Assembly: GCF_964656455.1 (NCBI RefSeq)
Contig: NC_135715.1
Coordinates: 81,694,414 to 81,758,413 of the forward strand
Direction of reading: 5' to 3'
Length of the DNA stretch: 64,000 nt
Source: Halichoerus grypus
Lineage: Eukaryota; Chordata; Mammalia; Carnivora; Phocidae
In this document: positions 1-12,714 of the stretch, piece after piece
How the letters are laid out: each line of letters starts with the position of its first letter
How positions within the stretch are numbered: position 1 is the first letter of the stretch
Made by a program: the position numbers and the translations under genes
Notes under the pieces: generated by a model
Databases searched by the model: none
The model's input: the letters and a program-made list of their open reading frames with translations, nothing else
Told to the model about the DNA's origin: nothing

Positions 1-621
1 GCACTCATGCATGCACACCACACAATGCGTCCACCCTGAGGCATGGCTCTTTTAGCCGAAGCAGGAATTCCCTACAGAGTTGTTCCTTTGTGTTAGGTGG
101 TTGGCTTATGGCCTGCAGGCACACCCGGGGCAAGGGGACTAGCCTCATAAACAAGAGGTGAGTTGAGAGCTGCCTTCCGCACCGGCCTGTTTCTCACTCC
201 ATTTCACGTATGGGACCCTTTCCCCGGTCTCTCATACACGAGCACTATACAACTGCGGCTTCAGGAACGGCAATGGTAGCTAAAGCGCAGTAAGGCTACA
301 GCATTGATTCTTGGTGTTAGTAGCCTGGTAGGCGAATGAGCTGCAGCTGGGATTCTTTACAGACTTGTTTCTTCCCAGTCAGGGTCGAGCACATAGCATT
401 CCAAGCACACATGGAGCAGTAGTCTTAGCTTCAGGTAGCAAGAGCTGAGTCCAGAGGTGCCTTCTGCCCGGACCTATTTCTCCCTTGGTTTCACGTATGG
501 AACCCGTTCCCCAGGCTCTCAGCCACGGTACTCCGTGTAATGCTTCCTCCGTCTAGAGGTCGACGGTAGCTAAAGCACGGTTTCTCTACAGTGTTGTTTC
601 TTCGAGTGAGAACGCTAGCTG

Positions 622-1817
622 TTAGACTTCCATGCAAAAGTGGGGCTGGCGTGCTAGCGTGATGAAACACATGGGGAGTCGTGTTCTGCCTTTCGCTGGG
701 GCCTGAGTCTCACTCGCAAAAAGGTTTGGACTTCCTTGCAGTGCTCTCACGCACGCACACCACCAAATGCTGCCACCCTCAGGAGCAGCTGTTTTACCTG
801 CAGCACAGGCTCTCAATCGAGTTTTCCTTCGAGTTAGGTGGCTGTGTTTAAGCCTGCACACACACCCTGGCGAACCGTACTAGCCCCATAACCAGGATGT
901 GAGTTGAGAGCTGCCTTCTGTACCGGCCTGTCTCTCCCCGATATTATGATATTGAAACCGTCCCCAGGCTCTCAGCCACAGTACACCCTAAACTGCTTCG
1001 CCCACAGAGAAGTCGACGGTAGCTAAAGCACGGTTTCTATACTGTGTAGTTTCTTCGAGTTAGAACGCTAGCTATTAGACTTCCATGCAAATGTGGGGCT
1101 GCCGGGCTAGCTTGGTCAAACACCTGGGGAGTCGTGTTCTGGCTTCTTCCGGGGCCTGGGTCTCACAAGGAAAATGGTTTTGGACTCACTTGCTGTGCAC
1201 TCACGCATGCACACCACACAATGCGTCCACCCTGAGGCATGGCTCTTTTAGCCGAAGCAGGAATTCCCTACAGAGTTGTTCCTTTGAGTTAGGTGGTTGG
1301 CTTATGGCCTGCAGGCACACCCGGGGCAAGGGGACTAGCCTCATAAACAAGAGGTGAGTTGAGAGCTGCCTTCCGCACCGGCCTGTTTCTCACTCCATTT
1401 CACGTATGGGACCCTTTCCCCGGTCTCTCATACACGAGCACTATACAACTGCGGCTTCAGGAACGGCAATGGTAGCTAAAGCGCAGTAAGGCTACAGCAT
1501 TGATTCTTGGTGTTAGTAGCCTGGTAGGCGAATGAGCTGCAGCTGGGATTCTTTACAGACTTGTTTCTTCCCAGTCAGGGTCGAGCACATAGCATTCCAA
1601 GCACACATGGAGCAGTAGTCTTAGCTTCAGGTAGCAAGAGCTGAGTCCAGAGGTGCCTTCTGCCCGGACCTATTTCTCCCTTGGTTTCACGTATGGAACC
1701 CGTTCCCCAGGCTCTCAGCCACGGTACTCCGTGTAATGCTTCCTCCGTCTAGAGGTCGACGGTAGCTAAAGCACGGTTTCTCTACAGTGTTGTTTCTTCG
1801 AGTGAGAACGCTAGCTG
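622..1817 (+). repeat. Representative 1,196-bp HOR unit (A + long monomer)
   Basis: This is the clearest two-monomer unit. Monomer A spans 622-1084 and the long monomer 1085-1817. The long monomer is an ordinary ~440-bp monomer, recognisable by gcttcttccggggcctgg and a polymorphic cctttgagttaggtgg. A further ~293 bp follows it, made of partial half-monomers fused at a deletion scar (tagcctggtag joined to gcgaatgagctg). Units of the same layout begin near 1818, 3017, 4216, 7048, 11519, 14351, 15534, 16732 and 17928. The A monomers at 14351 and 17928 carry a short deletion where the others read gtttaagcctgcacac. Confidence 0.9.
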
Positions 1818-4800
1818 TTAGACTTCCATGCAAAAGTGGGGCTGCCGTGCTAGCGTGATGAAACACATGGGGAGTCGTGTTCTGCCTTTCGCTGGGGCCT
1901 GAGTCTCACTCGCAAAAAGGTTTGGACTTCCTTGCAGTGCTCTCACGCACGCACACCACCAAATGCTGCCACCCTCAGGAGCAGCTGTTTTACCTGCAGC
2001 ACAGGCTCTCAATCGAGTTTTCCTTCGAGTTAGGTGGCTGTGTTTAAGCCTGCACACACACCCTGGCGAACGGTACTAGCCCCATAACCAGGATGTGAGT
2101 TGAGAGCTGCCTTCTGTACCGGCCTGTCTCTCCCCGATATTATGATATTGAAACCGTCCCCAGGCTCTCAGCCACAGTACACCCTAAACTGCTTCGCCCA
2201 CAGAGAAGTCGACGGTAGCTAAAGCACGGTTTCTATACTGTGTAGTTTCTTCGAGTTAGAACGCTAGCTATTAGACTTCCATGCAAATGTGGGGCTGCCG
2301 GGCTAGCTTGGTCAAACACCTGGGGAGTCGTGTTCTGGCTTCTTCCGGGGCCTGGGTCTCACAAGGAAAATGGTTTTGGACTCACTTGCTGTGCACTCAC
2401 GCATGCACACCACACAATGCGTCCACCCTGAGGCATGGCTCTTTTAGCCGAAGCAGGAATTCCCTACAGAGTTGTTCCTTTGAGTTAGGTGGTTGGCTTA
2501 TGGCCTGCAGGCACACCCGGGGCAAGGGGACTAGCCTCATAAACAAGAGGTGAGTTGAGAGCTGCCTTCCGCACCGGCCTGTTTCTCACTCCATTTCACG
2601 TATGGGACCCTTTCCCCGGTCTCTCATACACGAGCACTATACAACTCCTGCGGCTTCAGGAACGGCAATGGTAGCTAAAGCGCAGTAAGGCTACAGCATT
2701 GATTCTTGGTGTTAGTAGCCTGGTAGGCGAATGAGCTGCAGCTGGGATTCTTTACAGACTTGTTTCTTCCCAGTCAGGGTCGAGCACATAGCATTCCAAG
2801 CACACATGGAGCAGTAGTCTTAGCTTCAGGTAGCAAGAGCTGAGTCCAAAGGTGCCTTCTGCCCGGACCTATTTCTCCCTTGGTTTCACGTATGGAACCC
2901 GTTCCCCAGGCTCTCAGCCACGGTACTCCGTGTAATGCTTCCTCCGTCTAGAGGTCGACGGTAGCTAAAGCACGGTTTGTCTACAGTGTTGTTTCTTCGA
3001 GTGAGAACGCTAGCTGTTAGACTTCCATGCAAAAGTGGGGCTGCCGTGCTAGCGTGATGAAACACATGGGGAGTCGTGTTCTGCCTTTCGCTGGGGCCTG
3101 AGTCTCACTCGCAAAAAGGTTTGGACTTCCTTGCAGTGCTCTCACGCACGCACACCACCAAATGCTGCCACCCTCAGGAGCAGCTGTTTTACCTGCAGCA
3201 CAGGCTCTCAATCGAGTTTTCCTTCGAGTTAGGTGGCTGTGTTTAAGCCTGCACACACACCCTGGCGAACGGTACTAGCCCCATAACCAGGATGTGAGTT
3301 GAGAGCTGCCTTCTGTACCGGCCTGTCTCTCCCCGATATTATGATATTGAAACCGTCCCCAGGCTCTCAGCCACAGTACACCCTAAAATGCTTAGCTCAC
3401 AGAGAGGTCGACGGTAGCTAAAGCACGGTTTGTCTACAGTGTTGTTTGTTCAAGTTAGAAAGCTAGCTATTAATCTTCCATTCAAAAGTGGGGCCGCAGT
3501 AGTAGTTTCATGGAGCAAGTGGGGAGTGGTGTTCTGGCTTCTTCCGGGGCCTGGGTCTCACAAGGAAAATGGTTTTGGACTCACTTGCTGTGCACTCACG
3601 CATGCACACCACACAATGCGTCCACCCTGAGGCATGGCTCTTTTAGCCGAAGCAGGAATTCCCTACAGAGTTGTTCCTTTGAGTTAGGTGGTTGGCTTAT
3701 GGCCTGCAGGCACACCCGGGGCAAGGGGACTAGCCTCATAAACAAGAGGTGAGTTGAGAGCTGCCTTCCGCACCGGCCTGTTTCTCACTCCATTTCACGT
3801 ATGGGACCCTTTCCCCGGTCTCTCATACACGAGCACTATACAACTCCTGCGGCTTCAGGAACGGCAATGGTAGCTAAAGCGCAGTAAGGCTACAGCATTG
3901 ATTCTTGGTGTTAGTAGCCTGGTAGGCGAATGAGCTGCAGCTGGGATTCTTTACAGACTTGTTTCTTCCCAGTCAGGGTCGAGCACATAGCATTCCAAGC
4001 ACACATGGAGCAGTAGTCTTAGCTTCAGGTAGCAAGAGCTGAGTCCAAAGGTGCCTTCTGCCCGGACCTATTTCTCCCTTGGTTTCACGTATGGAACCCG
4101 TTCCCCAGGCTCTCAGCCACGGTACTCCGTGTAATGCTTCCTCCGTCTAGAGGTCGACGGTAGCTAAAGCACGGTTTGTCTACAGTGTTGTTTCTTCGAG
4201 TGAGAACGCTAGCTGTTAGACTTCCATGCAAAAGTGGGGCTGCCGTGCTAGCGTGATGAAACACATGGGGAGTCGTGTTCTGCCTTTCGCTGGGGCCTGA
4301 GTCTCACTCGCAAAAAGGTTTGGACTTCCTTGCAGTGCTCTCACGCACGCACACCACCAAATGCTGCCACCCTCAGGAGCAGCTGTTTTACCTGCAGCAC
4401 AGGCTCTCAATCGAGTTTTCCTTCGAGTTAGGTGGCTGTGTTTAAGCCTGCACACACACCCTGGCGAACGGTACTAGCCCCATAACCAGGATGTGAGTTG
4501 AGAGCTGCCTTCTGTACCGGCCTGTCTCTCCCCGATATTATGATATTGAAACCGTCCCCAGGCTCTCAGCCACAGTACACCCTAAACTGCTTCGCCCACA
4601 GAGAAGTCGACGGTAGCTAAAGCACGGTTTCTATACTGTGTAGTTTCTTCGAGTTAGAACGCTAGCTATTAGACTTCCATGCAAATGTGGGGCTGCCGGG
4701 CTAGCTTGGTCAAACACCTGGGGAGTCGTGTTCTGGCTTCTTCCGGGGCCTGGGTCTCACAAGGAAAATGGTTTTGGACTCACTTGCTGTGCACTCACGC

Positions 4801-5411
4801 ATGCACACCACACAATGCGTCCACCCTGAGGCATGGCTCTTTTAGCCGAAGCAGGAATTCCCTACAGAGTTGTTCCTTTGAGTTAGGTGGTTGGCTTATG
4901 GCCTGCAGGCACACCCGGGGCAAGGGGACTAGCCTCATAAACAAGAGGTGAGTTGAGAGCTGCCTTCCGCACCGGCCTGTTTCTCACTCCATTTCACGTA
5001 TGGGACCCTTTCCCCGGTCTCTCATACACGAGCACTATACAACTGCGGCTTCAGGAACGGCAATGGTAGCTAAAGCGCAGTAAGGCTACAGCATTGATTC
5101 TTGGTGTTAGTAGCCTGGTAGGCGAATGAGCTGCAGCTGGGATTCTTTACAGACTTGTTTCTTCCCAGTCAGGGTCGAGCACATAGCATTCCAAGCACAC
5201 ATGGAGCAGTAGTCTTAGCTTCAGGTAGCAAGAGCTGAGTCCAGAGGTGCCTTCTGCCCGGACCTATTTCTCCCTTGGTTTCACGTATGGAACCCGTTCC
5301 CCAGGCTCTCAGCCACGGTACTCCGTGTAATGCTTCCTCCGTCTAGAGGTCGACGGTAGCTAAAGCACGGTTTCTCTACAGTGTTGTTTCTTCGAGTGAG
5401 AACGCTAGCTG

Positions 5412-7047
5412 TTAGACTTCCATGCAAAAGTGGGGCTGGCGTGCTAGCGTGATGAAACACATGGGGAGTCGTGTTCTGCCTTTCGCTGGGGCCTGAGTCT
5501 CACTCGCAAAAAGCTTTGGACTTCCTTGCAGTGCTATCACGCACGCACACCACCAAATGCTGCCACCCTCAGGAGCAGCTGTTTTACCTGCAGCACAGGC
5601 TCTCAATCGAGTTTTCCTTCGAGTTAGGTGGCTGTGTTTAAGCCTGCACACACACCCTTGCGAACGGTACTAGCCCCATAACCAGGATGTGAGTTGAGAG
5701 CTGCCTTCTGTACCGGCCTGCCTCTCCCCGATATTATGATATTGAAACCGTCCCCAGGCTCTCAGCCACAGTACACCCTAAACTGCTTCGCCCACAGAGA
5801 AGTCGACGGTAGCTAAAGCACGGTTTCTATACTGTGTAGTTTCTTCGAGTTAGAACGCTAGCTATTAGACTTCCATGCAAATGTGGGGCTGCCGGGCTAG
5901 CTTGGTCAAACACCTGGGGAGTCGTGTTCTGCCTTTCGCTGGGGCCTGAGTCTCACTTGCAAAAAGCTTTGGACTCCCTTGCAGTGCTCTCACGCACGCA
6001 CACAACAAAATGCTGCCACCCTCAGGAGCAGCTGTTTGACCTGACGCACAAGCTCTGAACCGAGATTTTCCTTCGAGTTAGGTGGCTTTGTTACCCTGGG
6101 CAATGGTACTAGCCCCATAACCATGATGCGGGTTGAGAGCTGCCTTCTGTACCGGCCTGTCTCTCCCCCGATATTACGATATTGAAACCGTCCCCAGGCT
6201 CTCAGCCACAGTACACCCTAAAATGCTTAGCTCACAGAGAGGTCGACGGTAGCTAAAGCACAGTTTGTCTACAGTGCTGTTTGTTCGAGTTAGAAAGCTA
6301 GCTATTAGACTTCCATTCAAAAGTGGGGCCGCAGTAGTAGTTTCATGGAGCAAGTGGGGAGTCGTGTTCTGGCTTCTTCCGGGGCCTGGGTCTCACAAGG
6401 AAAATGGTTTTGGACTCACTTGCTGTGCACTCATGCATGCACACCACACAATGCGTCCACCCTGAGGCATGGCTCTTTTAGCCGAAGCAGGAATTCCCTA
6501 CAGAGTTGTTCCTTTGTGTTAGGTGGTTGGCTTATGGCCTGCAGGCACACCCGGGGCAAGGGGACTAGCCTCATAAACAAGAGGTGAGTTGAGAGCTGCC
6601 TTCCGCACCGGCCTGTTTCTCACTCCATTTCACGTATGGGACCCTTTCCCCGGTCTCTCATACACGAGCACTATACAACTGCGGCTTCAGGAACGGCAAT
6701 GGTAGCTAAAGCGCAGTAAGGCTACAGCATTGATTCTTGGTGTTAGTAGCCTGGTAGGCGAATGAGCTGCAGCTGGGATTCTTTACAGACTTGTTTCTTC
6801 CCAGTCAGGGTCGAGCACATAGCATTCCAAGCACACATGGAGCAGTAGTCTTAGCTTCAGGTAGCAAGAGCTGAGTCCAAAGGTGCCTTCTGCCCGGACC
6901 TATTTCTCCCTTGGTTTCACGTATGGAACCCGTTCCCCAGGCTCTCAGCCACGGTACTCCGTGTAATGCTTCCTCCGTCTAGAGGTCGACGGTAGCTAAA
7001 GCACGGTTTGTCTACAGTGTTGTTTCTTCGAGTGAGAACGCTAGCTG
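5412..7047 (+). repeat. 1,636-bp three-monomer HOR unit
   Basis: The order is A monomer (5412-5874), an inserted B monomer of about 441 bp (from 5875, with ctcacttgcaaaaagc), then a long C monomer (from about 6315, with ttccattcaaaagtgg) running to 7047. It is almost identical to the units at 8244 and 12715, sharing the same private A-monomer changes (caaaaagctttgg and gtgctatcacgc). This suggests block duplication rather than independent gain. Confidence 0.9.
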
Positions 7048-8243
7048 TTAGACTTCCATGCAAAAGTGGGGCTGCCGTGCTAGCGTGATGAAACACATGG
7101 GGAGTCGTGTTCTGCCTTTCGCTGGGGCCTGAGTCTCACTCGCAAAAAGGTTTGGACTTCCTTGCAGTGCTCTCACGCACGCACACCACCAAATGCTGCC
7201 ACCCTCAGGAGCAGCTGTTTTACCTGCAGCACAGGCTCTCAATCGAGTTTTCCTTCGAGTTAGGTGGCTGTGTTTAAGCCTGCACACACACCCTGGCGAA
7301 CGGTACTAGCCCCATAACCAGGATGTGAGTTGAGAGCTGCCTTCTGTACCGGCCTGTCTCTCCCCGATATTATGATATTGAAACCGTCCCCAGGCTCTCA
7401 GCCACAGTACACCCTAAACTGCTTCGCCCACAGAGAAGTCGACGGTAGCTAAAGCACGGTTTCTATACTGTGTAGTTTCTTCGAGTTAGAACGCTAGCTA
7501 TTAGACTTCCATGCAAATGTGGGGCTGCCGGGCTAGCTTGGTCAAACACCTGGGGAGTCGTGTTCTGGCTTCTTCCGGGGCCTGGGTCTCACAAGGAAAA
7601 TGGTTTTGGACTCACTTGCTGTGCACTCACGCATGCACACCACACAATGCGTCCACCCTGAGGCATGGCTCTTTTAGCCGAAGCAGGAATTCCCTACAGA
7701 GTTGTTCCTTTGAGTTAGGTGGTTGGCTTATGGCCTGCAGGCACACCCGGGGCAAGGGGACTAGCCTCATAAACAAGAGGTGAGTTGAGAGCTGCCTTCC
7801 GCACCGGCCTGTTTCTCACTCCATTTCACGTATGGGACCCTTTCCCCGGTCTCTCATACACGAGCACTATACAACTGCGGCTTCAGGAACGGCAATGGTA
7901 GCTAAAGCGCAGTAAGGCTACAGCATTGATTCTTGGTGTTAGTAGCCTGGTAGGCGAATGAGCTGCAGCTGGGATTCTTTACAGACTTGTTTCTTCCCAG
8001 TCAGGGTCGAGCACATAGCATTCCAAGCACACATGGAGCAGTAGTCTTAGCTTCAGGTAGCAAGAGCTGAGTCCAGAGGTGCCTTCTGCCCGGACCTATT
8101 TCTCCCTTGGTTTCACGTATGGAACCCGTTCCCCAGGCTCTCAGCCACGGTACTCCGTGTAATGCTTCCTCCGTCTAGAGGTCGACGGTAGCTAAAGCAC
8201 GGTTTCTCTACAGTGTTGTTTCTTCGAGTGAGAACGCTAGCTG

Positions 8244-9878
8244 TTAGACTTCCATGCAAAAGTGGGGCTGGCGTGCTAGCGTGATGAAACACATGGGGAG
8301 TCGTGTTCTGCCTTTCGCTGGGGCCTGAGTCTCACTCGCAAAAAGCTTTGGACTTCCTTGCAGTGCTATCACGCACGCACACCACCAAATGCTGCCACCC
8401 TCAGGAGCAGCTGTTTTACCTGCAGCACAGGCTCTCAATCGAGTTTTCCTTCGAGTTAGGTGGCTGTGTTTAAGCCTGCACACACACCCTTGCGAACGGT
8501 ACTAGCCCCATAACCAGGATGTGAGTTGAGAGCTGCCTTCTGTACCGGCCTGCCTCTCCCCGATATTATGATATTGAAACCGTCCCCAGGCTCTCAGCCA
8601 CAGTACACCCTAAACTGCTTCGCCCACAGAGAAGTCGACGGTAGCTAAAGCACGGTTTCTATACTGTGTAGTTTCTTCGAGTTAGAACGCTAGCTATTAG
8701 ACTTCCATGCAAATGTGGGGCTGCCGGGCTAGCTTGGTCAAACACCTGGGGAGTCGTGTTCTGCCTTTCGCTGGGGCCTGAGTCTCACTTGCAAAAAGCT
8801 TTGGACTCCCTTGCAGTGCTCTCACGCACGCACACAACAAAATGCTGCCACCCTCAGGAGCAGCTGTTTGACCTGACGCACAAGCTCTGAACCGAGATTT
8901 TCCTTCGAGTTAGGTGGCTTTGTTACCCTGGGCAATGGTACTAGCCCCATAACCATGATGCGGGTTGAGAGCTGCCTTCTGTACCGGCCTGTCTCTCCCC
9001 CGATATTACGATATTGAAACCGTCCCCAGGCTCTCAGCCACAGTACACCCTAAAATGCTTAGCTCACAGAGAGGTCGACGGTAGCTAAAGCACAGTTTGT
9101 CTACAGTGCTGTTTGTTCGAGTTAGAAAGCTAGCTATTAGACTTCCATTCAAAAGTGGGGCCGCAGTAGTAGTTTCATGGAGCAAGTGGGGAGTCGTGTT
9201 CTGGCTTCTTCCGGGGCCTGGGTCTCACAAGGAAAATGGTTTTGGACTCACTTGCTGTGCACTCATGCATGCACACCACACAATGCGTCCACCCTGAGGC
9301 ATGGCTCTTTTAGCCGAAGCAGGAATTCCCTACAGAGTTGTTCCTTTGTGTTAGGTGGTTGGCTTATGGCCTGCAGGCACACCCGGGGCAAGGGGACTAG
9401 CCTCATAAACAAGAGGTGAGTTGAGAGCTGCCTTCCGCACCGGCCTGTTTCTCACTCCATTTCACGTATGGGACCCTTTCCCCGGTCTCTCATACACGAG
9501 CACTATACAACTGCGGCTTCAGGAACGGCAATGGTAGCTAAAGCGCAGTAAGGCTACAGCATTGATTCTTGGTGTTAGTAGCCTGGTAGGCGAATGAGCT
9601 GCAGCTGGGATTCTTTACAGACTTGTTTCTTCCCAGTCAGGGTCGAGCACATAGCATTCCAAGCACACATGGAGCAGTAGTCTTAGCTTCAGGTAGCAAG
9701 AGCTGAGTCCAGAGGTGCCTTCTGCCCGGACCTATTTCTCCCTTGGTTTCACGTATGGAACCCGTTCCCCAGGCTCTCAGCCACGGTACTCGGTGTAATG
9801 CTTCCTCCGTCTAGAGGTCGACGGTAGCTAAAGCACGGTTTGTCACAGTGTTGTTTCTTCGAGTGAGAACGCTAGCTG
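8244..9878 (+). repeat. 1,635-bp three-monomer HOR unit
   Basis: This is a second copy of the A + B + long C arrangement, offset by 2,832 bp from the unit at 5412. The landmarks 5412/8244 and 6265/9097 share exactly this shift. One base is missing just before the next A monomer (tttgtcacagtg where others read tttgtctacagtg), so the following unit start is off by one. Confidence 0.9.
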
Positions 9879-11518
9879 TTAGACTTCCATGCAAAAGTGG
9901 GGTTGCCGTGCTAGCGTGATGAAACACATGGGGAGTCGTGTTCTGCCTTTTGCTGGGGCCTGAGTCTCTCTCGCAAAAAGCTTTGGACTTCCTTGCATTG
10001 CTCTCACGAACGCACACCACAAAATGCTGCCACCCTCAGGAGCAGCTGTTTTACCTGCAGCACAGGCTCTCAATCGAGTTTTCCTTCGAGTTAGGTGGCT
10101 GTGTTTAAGCCTGCACACACACCCTGGCGAACGGTACTAGCCCCATAACCAGGATGTGAGTTGAGAGCTGCCTTCTGTACCGGCCTGCCTCTCCCCGATA
10201 TTATGATATTGAAACCGTCCCCAGGCTCTCAGCCACAGTACACCCTAAACTGCTTCGCCCACAGAGAAGTCGACGGTAGCTAAAGCACGGTTTCTATACT
10301 GTGTAGTTTCTTCGAGTTAGAACGCTAGCTATTAGACTTCCATGCAAATGTGGGGCTGCCGGGCTAGCTTGGTCAAACACCTGGGGAGTCGTGTTCTGCC
10401 TTTCGCTGGGGCCTGAGTCTCACTTGCAAAAAGCTTTGGACTCCCTTGCAGTGCTCTCACGCACGCACACAACAAAATGCTGCCACCCTCAGGAGCAGCT
10501 GTTTGACCTGACGCACAAGCTCTGAACCGAGATTTTCCTTCGAGTCAGGTGGCTCTGTTTACCCTGGGCAATGGTACTAGCCCCATAACCATGATGTGGA
10601 TTCAGAGCTGCCTTCTGTACCGGCCTGTCTCTCCCCCGATATTACGATATTGAAACCGTCCCCAGGCTCTCAGCCACAGTACACCCTAAACTGCTCCTCC
10701 CACAGAGAGGTCGACGGTAGCTAAAGCACGGTTTGTCTACAGTGTTGTTTGTTCAAGTTAGAAAGCTAGCTATTAATCTTCCATTCAAAAGTGGGGCCGC
10801 AGTAGTAGTTTCATGGAGCAAGTGGGGAGTGGTGTTCTGGCTTCTTCCGGGGCCTGGGTCTCACAAGGAAAATGGTTTTGGACTCACTTGCTGTGCACTC
10901 ACGCATGCACACCACACAATGCGTCCACCCTGAGGCATGGCTCTTTTAGCCGAAGCAGGAATTCCCTACAGAGTTGTTCCTTTGAGTTAGGTGGTTGGCT
11001 TATGGCCTGCAGGCACACCCGGGGCAAGGGGACTAGCCTCATAAACAAGAGGTGAGTTGAGAGCTGCCTTCCGCACCGGCCTGTTTCTCACTCCATTTCA
11101 CGTATGGGACCCTTTCCCCGGTCTCTCATACACGAGCACTATACAACTCCTGCGGCTTCAGGAACGGCAATGGTAGCTAAAGCGCAGTAAGGCTACAGCA
11201 TTGATTCTTGGTGTTAGTAGCCTGGTAGGCGAATGAGCTGCAGCTGGGATTCTTTACAGACTTGTTTCTTCCCAGTCAGGGTCGAGCACATAGCATTCCA
11301 AGCACACATGGAGCAGTAGTCTTAGCTTCAGGTAGCAAGAGCTGAGTCCAAAGGTGCCTTCTGCCCGGACCTATTTCTCCCTTGGTTTCACGTATGGAAC
11401 CCGTTCCCCAGGCTCTCAGCCACGGTACTCCGTGTAATGCTTCCTCCGTCTAGAGGTCGACGGTAGCTAAAGCACGGTTTGTCTACAGTGTTGTTTCTTC
11501 GAGTGAGAACGCTAGCTG
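9879..11518 (+). repeat. 1,640-bp three-monomer HOR unit
   Basis: The layout is A + B + long C, but it carries a different C monomer (attaatcttccattc) of the kind also found near 3470. From about 10,733 onward this copy matches the stretch beginning at about 3,430 with a constant 7,303-bp shift, so the unit looks like a junction between two duplicated blocks. Confidence 0.85.
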
Positions 11519-12714
11519 TTAGACTTCCATGCAAAAGTGGGGCTGCCGTGCTAGCGTGATGAAACACATGGGGAGTCGTGTTCTGCCTTTCGCTGGGGCC
11601 TGAGTCTCACTCGCAAAAAGGTTTGGACTTCCTTGCAGTGCTCTCACGCACGCACACCACCAAATGCTGCCACCCTCAGGAGCAGCTGTTTTACCTGCAG
11701 CACAGGCTCTCAATCGAGTTTTCCTTCGAGTTAGGTGGCTGTGTTTAAGCCTGCACACACACCCTGGCGAACGGTACTAGCCCCATAACCAGGATGTGAG
11801 TTGAGAGCTGCCTTCTGTACCGGCCTGTCTCTCCCCGATATTATGATATTGAAACCGTCCCCAGGCTCTCAGCCACAGTACACCCTAAACTGCTTCGCCC
11901 ACAGAGAAGTCGACGGTAGCTAAAGCACGGTTTCTATACTGTGTAGTTTCTTCGAGTTAGAACGCTAGCTATTAGACTTCCATGCAAATGTGGGGCTGCC
12001 GGGCTAGCTTGGTCAAACACCTGGGGAGTCGTGTTCTGGCTTCTTCCGGGGCCTGGGTCTCACAAGGAAAATGGTTTTGGACTCACTTGCTGTGCACTCA
12101 CGCATGCACACCACACAATGCGTCCACCCTGAGGCATGGCTCTTTTAGCCGAAGCAGGAATTCCCTACAGAGTTGTTCCTTTGAGTTAGGTGGTTGGCTT
12201 ATGGCCTGCAGGCACACCCGGGGCAAGGGGACTAGCCTCATAAACAAGAGGTGAGTTGAGAGCTGCCTTCCGCACCGGCCTGTTTCTCACTCCATTTCAC
12301 GTATGGGACCCTTTCCCCGGTCTCTCATACACGAGCACTATACAACTGCGGCTTCAGGAACGGCAATGGTAGCTAAAGCGCAGTAAGGCTACAGCATTGA
12401 TTCTTGGTGTTAGTAGCCTGGTAGGCGAATGAGCTGCAGCTGGGATTCTTTACAGACTTGTTTCTTCCCAGTCAGGGTCGAGCACATAGCATTCCAAGCA
12501 CACATGGAGCAGTAGTCTTAGCTTCAGGTAGCAAGAGCTGAGTCCAGAGGTGCCTTCTGCCCGGACCTATTTCTCCCTTGGTTTCACGTATGGAACCCGT
12601 TCCCCAGGCTCTCAGCCACGGTACTCCGTGTAATGCTTCCTCCGTCTAGAGGTCGACGGTAGCTAAAGCACGGTTTCTCTACAGTGTTGTTTCTTCGAGT
12701 GAGAACGCTAGCTG

